From Piscibacillus sp052246295 (GTDB lineage: Bacteria; Bacillota; Bacilli; Bacillales; Alkalibacillaceae), in assembly GCA_052246295.1 (NCBI GenBank), contig JBQQCO010000003.1: a DNA stretch of 64,000 nt; one strand, 5' to 3'. The position numbers were made by a program, and so were the translations under genes. The stretch's first letter is position 1. Every line of letters begins with the position of its first letter. This document shows positions 59,114 through 64,000 of the stretch, piece by piece. Under the pieces are notes generated by a model, which was not told the origin of the DNA, ran no database searches, and saw only the letters and a program-made list of their open reading frames with translations.

Positions 59114-59287
59114 AGATAATAAATTTTAAAATAGATAATAAGTGGCTCATTTTGGATAATAAAATTCAAAAACAGATAATAAACTGCTTGTTTTAGATAA
59201 TAAAACTAAAAATTAGATAATAAACCACTAGTTTTAGATAATAAAACTAATAATTAGATAATAAACCACTAGTTTTAGATAATAAAT
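59114..59287. repeat. Tandem repeat tract 8, AGATAATAA family, nine units
   Basis: Cores AGATAATAA start at 59114, 59133, 59154, 59174, 59195, 59215, 59236, 59256 and 59277. Spacings are 19, 21, 20, 21, 20, 21, 20, 21. Spacers alternate between two kinds near the end (aaactaa/aattagata and ccactagttttagata). It sits in the sbcC to hypothetical-gene gap. Confidence 0.92.
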
Positions 59288-59298
59288 AATATAGACAT

Positions 59299-59334
59299 AG
59301 CAAAACGCCCCAACATTAGTTGAGGCGTTTTCTT
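59299..59334. terminator. sbcC terminator
   Basis: The stem aaaacgcc-caac / gttg-ggcgtttt with a short loop and a T-rich tail on either side. Confidence 0.85.
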
Positions 59335-62300
59335 TATTTCAGCACAAATTTTGTTTCGCTATAGCCATCTCGTGATTTGTTAACTTCTAGCACGGCTGGT
59401 ATGGCTGCTTTTAGTTCCTGAACGTGTGAGATTAGACCGATCATTCGGCCCGATTTTTGCAGATCGATTAGCGTATCAATGGCTTTATTTAATGACTCGT
59501 CATCTAGTGAGCCAAACCCTTCATCTATAAACATCGTTTCAATCGATACGCCGCCTTGGAAGCTTTGGATGACATCCGACATTCCGAGTGCCAAGCAAAG
59601 TGAGGCGTTAAACTTCTCGCCGCCTGATAAGGTTTTAACGTCACGGTCCTGCCCAGTGTAAACATCATAGACATCTAAGCCTAACCCGCTTTGTCGACCT
59701 CTTGCTTCCTGGCGGTCACTACGTTTCAAGTAGAACTGACCATTTGATAGTCGTTTTAACCTCGCGTTCGCAGCGTCTACAATTTGTTCAAGGTATTCTA
59801 TTTGTAAATATCTCTCAAACGAGATTTTACGATTGTTCTGTCCACGAACGACATCATATAAATCTTGAACTCTATTAAGAGCTTTCTCTTGTTCTGCTAC
59901 TTGTTCACTTGTCTCGATCATTCGTGCCTTTAGATCCATTGTGTCATGTTGTATTTGGACTGCTTGGTTGTACTGTTGTAAAGCTTGCTCGTATTGCTCC
60001 TGAGCTTCCTTCACTTTAGCTTCAAATGATTCTAAATCAACTCGTTCTTGATCAGTTAACTGCTCTTGAAGATCTTTGATTCTAGTATTGACGGTTGCTA
60101 GTTGTTGGTTATACTGTTCAATTCTATCTTTCATTGCTTTGCGTTCTTCTTCGGTGCGTTTAGCGTTCCGATATTCGTCTTCGTTCTGGAAGCCATGTTC
60201 TGATAAGGATTCTTTAAAGTTGTGTTCAGCCTTGTCCAGCTTATTTTGTGCTTCTTTCAAGTTAAGGCTAGCATTCTCAACATGCGTGCTAGCTTTTGCC
60301 GCTGTTTCCCTTGCTTTGTTTAGTTCGGCCTGTGCACTCTCCCAAGCCTTCTCAAGTCGTTCTCTAGCTTCAATTGCTCCATTCAGTTGTTTTTCTAAGT
60401 TGCCAGGCTCGCGCAATGTTTCTGGTACCGATTCTAACGCATTCTGATAAGTTGTCTTAGCACGCTCCACTTCTAAATTCTTCTGGTCTAACTGTTTTTT
60501 GATTTGTTCTTTTTGCTGCTCGGACTTATTAAGTTGTTTTGTTAATTTATCCAGTTGCTCACGCTGACTTTTTAACTCTTTAGATAATTGAGTTAGTCGT
60601 TCAACTTCACGACTTAGTGCCTGACCTTGTTCAACAATCCAATCAAACGTTTGTTTGACTGTTTCAGGTTCAATTTCGTGGTTCTTTAATACTTGTTCTT
60701 TTTCCTGGATTTGTTCTTGCTTCGCTTTAAATTGAGCTACAACCGTTGTGTACGATTGATATTGCTTGTCATACTCTTCTTTTGCTTGATCCAGTTCCTC
60801 TTTAGTTGGTGTATGAATCGCCACTTCAGCCTTTTGTGGATGATCTATACTGCCACATACAGGGCAAGGCTCTCCATCGTCGAGGTGTTCTGCGAGTAAA
60901 CCTGCCTGGCCATGAATCCAAGCTTGCTCTTTTTGTTCAAAGGTATCTTTAGCTTTTTTGTAAGACGCCTCTTCTGTTTTTAACGTCGCTTTGATCCCTT
61001 GAAGCTCATCTAGCAACTTAATGTAGCTTTGAGCTTCACGTCCCTTTTCTCTTAGGGACTCAAGTTCTTTTTGCTTTTGAGGTAAAAGGTCAACCTCTTC
61101 AGTTGATTTTCGGATGTGTTGTTCGAGTTGCTGTTGCTCTTTTTGTTGGTGTTGATGTTGTTGCTCAACTGATTGATAGTGATTGCTCAGCTCTTTCATA
61201 CTTAATTCAGCTTGTTCAACAACTTTTTGGTGTGCACTTAACTCATTTACTTTTGGTCGTAATTCTCTAAGTTTTTCAACTAATTGAGCTTTTTCTTCAC
61301 GTTCAGTTTTACGTTTTTCTTCCGTTTTGTATTGTGCCTCAGCTTGTTTTTGTGCCTCGCCCGCAGTTACTTGAGCCTGCTCTGCATCTGCCTTCGCTCG
61401 TCTTTTTTGCTCAAGGTCTTGGCGCAAGTCCTTTACGTAGGATTCTTGCACTTCAATTTGGCTGGCGCGCTCACTTTTTTCCAATAAAATTTGTTGGTGA
61501 TTAATCTCGGATTTTTGCGCTTGAAGCTCTGTTAATTTCTGCTCGTTTTGCGCTAGTTCTTTAAATTTTTCGTTTAGTGCTTTCGCTGTTTGGTATTGGT
61601 CTTGAATCGTTTGTGTATGCTTTTGAGCTTGGCTTTTTTGGGTTTGCTTTAAATCGACCTGCTCGCGGTAATAATTTGTTTCTTCTTGTAACGCCTCAAC
61701 GAGCTGGTTCATATTGAAGTGTTCCTGGGATAATACTTGAACAAGTTTCGACTCTTCCCGCTCTGGAAGTTTTGAGCGAATTTCTGCTACATAGTTGTCG
61801 CGTTGTTGTGCAATTCGCGCAAACTCATCCTCCACTTCTTTACGCTTGGCATTTAGACGTTCGGTAATTTCTTGATAAGGGTATGTCTGGAAAATTCGGC
61901 GCAAAATCTCTTCTTTGTTTTCTGTTTTTGAAGTTAACAGCTTCCGGAATTCGCCTTGTGGCAACATGACAATCTGAGAGAACTGGTCTTTGGTTAACCC
62001 GACGATTTCTTCTACTTTTTGATCAATCTCTGATTTCATTTGGCGGTCGACACACGGTGTTTCGCCTTGATTAGTGATCTGATAGAATTCATACTTTTCG
62101 CCTGTTGCAGTTTTGTTCCCTTTTTTGACGTGCCCAAGCTGGCGTAATACTCGGTAGGTTTTGCCGTTCAGTTCAAACACAAGCTCCACACTTGTGTGAA
62201 CCTCATCGTCCGCAAAGTCACTGCGCAGCATCTTAAAGTTTTCTCGGTCTTCACCACTCGCAGACCCGTATAAGGCAAAACAGATGCCATCAAAAATCGT

Positions 62301-62426
62301 CGTTTTCCCTGCACCGGTTTTACCCGAAATGACAAACAGGCGATTGTCATCTAATTCTTTAAAATTAATGACTTCACGGTCTTTATACGGTCCAAATGCT
62401 GTCATGGTTAATTTTATAGGCTTCAT
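59334..62426 (-). CDS. sbcC: Exonuclease SbcC
   Basis: 1030 residues, SMC-like ATPase of the SbcCD (Mre11-Rad50) complex that opens DNA hairpins and blocked ends. N-terminal Walker A VISGKTGAGKTTIFDG, two long coiled-coil arms rich in Gln/Glu/Lys, a zinc hook CPVCG near residue 500, the signature LSGGEKFNASLCLALGMSD and Walker B ETMFIDEGFGSLD. Within the coiled coil, QTFDWIV is encoded across the fourth copy of the 18-bp palindrome. Starts 15 nt after sbcD. Confidence 0.95.
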   Translation of the reverse strand: MKPIKLTMTAFGPYKDREVINFKELDDNRLFVISGKTGAGKTTIFDGICFALYGSASGEDRENFKMLRSDFADDEVHTSVELVFELNGKTYRVLRQLGHVKKGNKTATGEKYEFYQITNQGETPCVDRQMKSEIDQKVEEIVGLTKDQFSQIVMLPQGEFRKLLTSKTENKEEILRRIFQTYPYQEITERLNAKRKEVEDEFARIAQQRDNYVAEIRSKLPEREESKLVQVLSQEHFNMNQLVEALQEETNYYREQVDLKQTQKSQAQKHTQTIQDQYQTAKALNEKFKELAQNEQKLTELQAQKSEINHQQILLEKSERASQIEVQESYVKDLRQDLEQKRRAKADAEQAQVTAGEAQKQAEAQYKTEEKRKTEREEKAQLVEKLRELRPKVNELSAHQKVVEQAELSMKELSNHYQSVEQQHQHQQKEQQQLEQHIRKSTEEVDLLPQKQKELESLREKGREAQSYIKLLDELQGIKATLKTEEASYKKAKDTFEQKEQAWIHGQAGLLAEHLDDGEPCPVCGSIDHPQKAEVAIHTPTKEELDQAKEEYDKQYQSYTTVVAQFKAKQEQIQEKEQVLKNHEIEPETVKQTFDWIVEQGQALSREVERLTQLSKELKSQREQLDKLTKQLNKSEQQKEQIKKQLDQKNLEVERAKTTYQNALESVPETLREPGNLEKQLNGAIEARERLEKAWESAQAELNKARETAAKASTHVENASLNLKEAQNKLDKAEHNFKESLSEHGFQNEDEYRNAKRTEEERKAMKDRIEQYNQQLATVNTRIKDLQEQLTDQERVDLESFEAKVKEAQEQYEQALQQYNQAVQIQHDTMDLKARMIETSEQVAEQEKALNRVQDLYDVVRGQNNRKISFERYLQIEYLEQIVDAANARLKRLSNGQFYLKRSDRQEARGRQSGLGLDVYDVYTGQDRDVKTLSGGEKFNASLCLALGMSDVIQSFQGGVSIETMFIDEGFGSLDDESLNKAIDTLIDLQKSGRMIGLISHVQELKAAIPAVLEVNKSRDGYSETKFVLK
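60641..60658. repeat. 18-bp palindrome copy 4 (one mismatch, in sbcC)
   Basis: CAATCAAACGTTTGTTTG, with a single change from the consensus. Confidence 0.65.
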
Positions 62427-62441
62427 TCGTCTAACCCTCCC

Positions 62442-63608
62442 TTACTTCGTGACCGTTTCACGTTTTTGTTTCAGAACTTCATCCAGTACTTCTTTAAAAA
62501 TATCTTCTGTTTCTTCGCTTACTTCTTCACCTTTTACTTCTCCATAAAAGGCTTTGAATAAATCTAAATCACTCATTTTATGGCGTTCGACTTTCGGAGA
62601 TGAGCTCCCTTCATCTTGAGTACTGATTAGGAGTTTACGTTCGACATGCATGGCGTTCGGATAGACAGAACGAATTTTTTCCATAGGATAGAGCACAGGG
62701 GTTTCATCAAGTAAACGTACGAAAACATAATCTTCACTCATGTTGTGGGTTAATAGCTCGTCAATCGTCGCTTCAATGGTGCACATATCACGGCGCGGTG
62801 TGAGTTCACGTTTCTCGATAGTGGTTGTACCGTCAGCTTCAAGTTCGACCACTAAATAACCTTTTCTATGATTCTCTTCAGAAATCGAATATTTAAGTGG
62901 CGAGCCCGCATAACGAATCGTTTCGTTCCCAACATGGTGTGCTTGGTGCAAGTGACCAAGCGCGGTATAATGGAATTTTTCAAAATGCTTGGCGTTCACA
63001 TGTTCAGCACCACCAATGGATAATGGTCGCTCTGAGTCACTCGTATTTTCTTCTGGTTCTCCTAATGGTGTTACAAAATGGTGGCCAACAAACACATGAC
63101 GTACATCTGGGTCCATGTGCTTTTCAATTTCCTGAACAATCCGCTTCATTGCATCGTCATGACTGCGTACGTTTTCATCGTCAAAAAGATGGCGGACGAC
63201 ACTTGGGTCAACATAAGGTACAAGATGAAAATGAACGTCGCCATGATTGTCCGATAATACAACCGGATTAGGTTCAGGTGAAAGTTGTCCAACGATATGT
63301 AGGCCGTTATCACGCATGATTTTAGATCCGAAATTCAATCGACCAGGACTATCGTGGTTTCCAGCAATAGCTAGAACCGGGACTTCGATATCTACCACGA
63401 GTTCTTTAAAAATATTATCTAGAAGATTCACTGCGTCAGTCGGTGGAACAGCTCGGTCATATAAATCCCCTGCAATAATAACGACATCGGGTTTTTCCTC
63501 TCGTACTGCATCAACAAACTGCCTCAGCACAAACTCCTGATCTTCCGTCATATACACACCTTGCACAAGCTTCCCTAAATGCCAATCAGCCGTATGGAAT
63601 ATCTTCAA
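62442..63608 (-). CDS. sbcD: Exonuclease subunit SbcD
   Basis: 388 residues, calcineurin-like nuclease subunit of SbcCD. Metal-binding motifs DWHLGKLVQG, IIAGDLYDRAVPP, AIAGNHDSPGRL, GHHFVTP and ALGHLHQAHHVG are all intact; the C-terminal region binds SbcC. The TTG start follows GAGCTGAGGGTC. Forms an operon with sbcC. Confidence 0.94.
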   Translation of the reverse strand: MKIFHTADWHLGKLVQGVYMTEDQEFVLRQFVDAVREEKPDVVIIAGDLYDRAVPPTDAVNLLDNIFKELVVDIEVPVLAIAGNHDSPGRLNFGSKIMRDNGLHIVGQLSPEPNPVVLSDNHGDVHFHLVPYVDPSVVRHLFDDENVRSHDDAMKRIVQEIEKHMDPDVRHVFVGHHFVTPLGEPEENTSDSERPLSIGGAEHVNAKHFEKFHYTALGHLHQAHHVGNETIRYAGSPLKYSISEENHRKGYLVVELEADGTTTIEKRELTPRRDMCTIEATIDELLTHNMSEDYVFVRLLDETPVLYPMEKIRSVYPNAMHVERKLLISTQDEGSSSPKVERHKMSDLDLFKAFYGEVKGEEVSEETEDIFKEVLDEVLKQKRETVTK

Positions 63609-63758
63609 GACCCTCAGCTCCTTCTCTTAATCTATTACTTATTTTAACATGATAAGACCCGACTCTATATGAGAAATATCTGGCTGTTACTTCATAGAAA
63701 AGTTCAAAATCCCATATTTCTACTAAACCCAGCCATTCTTCCGACTATTTCAGCTTTC

Positions 63759-63830
63759 TTATTTATATTCTCACGCCCTCTATTGACATTTCAGGCTTCC
63801 CTATCTACACTCCCACGCTCTCTATCGAGA
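63759..63830. repeat. Tandem repeat tract 9, same family as tract 7, truncated
   Basis: Cores TTATTTATA, CTATTGACA, CTATCTACA and CTATCGAGA start 21 nt apart from 63759. Spacers match tract 7 (ttcaggcttcc, cgctct). The tract stops within a core, just where the IS element begins. Confidence 0.8.
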
Positions 63831-64000
63831 TGACGTACAATAGTCTGTGTAAGAAAATGTATAAAAAATAAAAGTAAGGTACAACCTCTAATTAACTCTG
63901 ACATTAACTAGAAAGGATGTGCCTTACCCTATGTCTAATAGTATAACAGAAAATGTATTTTCTAAACAGATTGAGGAGCTTGTACGTGATTTTGTGAAAA
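63831..64000 (+). mobile_element. Insertion sequence, 5' part (IS256-like?)
   Basis: The left end looks like tagtctgtgtaagaaaatg, resembling IS256-family terminal repeats (from general knowledge). About 90 nt later comes AGAAAGGATGTG and then a start codon. The exact boundary is unknown. It lies inside repeat tract 9. Confidence 0.5.
63931..64000 (+). CDS. Transposase, N-terminal fragment (window edge)
   Basis: Only 23 codons are visible: MSNSITENVFSKQIEELVRD followed by FVK. The helical N-terminus (QIEELVRDFVK) fits a group of IS256-family transposases, but this is too short for certainty. The gene continues past the window. Confidence 0.5.
   Translation, partial: MSNSITENVFSKQIEELVRDFVK

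Noticed and set aside
6429..59287. CRISPR arrays
   Set aside because: The tracts have 20-21 nt units with short degenerate spacers, not 25-40 nt direct repeats with unique spacers, and no cas genes are present.

Overview
The window looks like a chromosomal segment of a low-GC Bacillaceae bacterium, probably a moderately halophilic or alkaliphilic relative of Halobacillus, Virgibacillus, Oceanobacillus or Alkalibacillus. The grounds are strong GGAGG ribosome binding sites, many TTG and GTG starts, qoxABCD, ecsAB, a T-box-controlled trp operon, an SdpI-like protein, an lnr-like resistance cassette and rather acidic exported proteins. The genus is an inference. I see no rRNA, tRNA, prophage or CRISPR array. 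The only recognisable transposon is the start of an IS cut by the right edge.

Layout. 1-6.3 kb: a partial methyltransferase, an NTF2-like gene with a frameshifted threonine dehydratase, and the quinol oxidase operon qoxABCD. 6.4-14 kb: the trp operon (trpEGDCFBA) behind one sigma-A promoter and two tandem tryptophan T-boxes with an interspersed repeat between them. 14-20 kb: a TauE-type permease, a GNAT acetyltransferase, a C45 acyltransferase and a secreted LVIVD protein. 20-23.4 kb: glycerate kinase, a tartrate dehydrogenase-like enzyme and a GntR regulator, forming a small sugar-acid catabolic unit with a candidate operator. 23.4-40 kb: mixed housekeeping and accessory genes, including a GyrI-like protein, a NERD protein, a lipase, a diguanylate cyclase, a 5'-nucleotidase, a CPA1 antiporter, EcsAB and HtpX. 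40.8-46.7 kb: an LnrJKLMN-like two-component/ABC exporter system. 46.7-54.9 kb: an ion permease, an FMN reductase, an orphan sigma factor, a GarR-like reductase, a HEPN-like/CBS protein, an isochorismatase and an extended SDR. 55-64 kb: brnQ, a methyltransferase, a Nudix hydrolase, sbcDC and the IS edge.

Most striking signal: ten gaps hold, or nearly hold, short tandem tracts with unrelated core sequences; nine are convincing. All share the same 20-21 nt spacing, two turns of the helix. In several families the spacing is 20 or alternates 20/21, which excludes a coding explanation and points to selection on DNA geometry or a shared amplification process. Other unexplained signals are a cluster of DnaA boxes in a convergent gap near 54 kb, an 18-bp palindrome found four times inside genes, and three tiny genes with excellent ribosome binding sites, two of which share an inverted repeat and promoter layout while the third carries only part of that motif.
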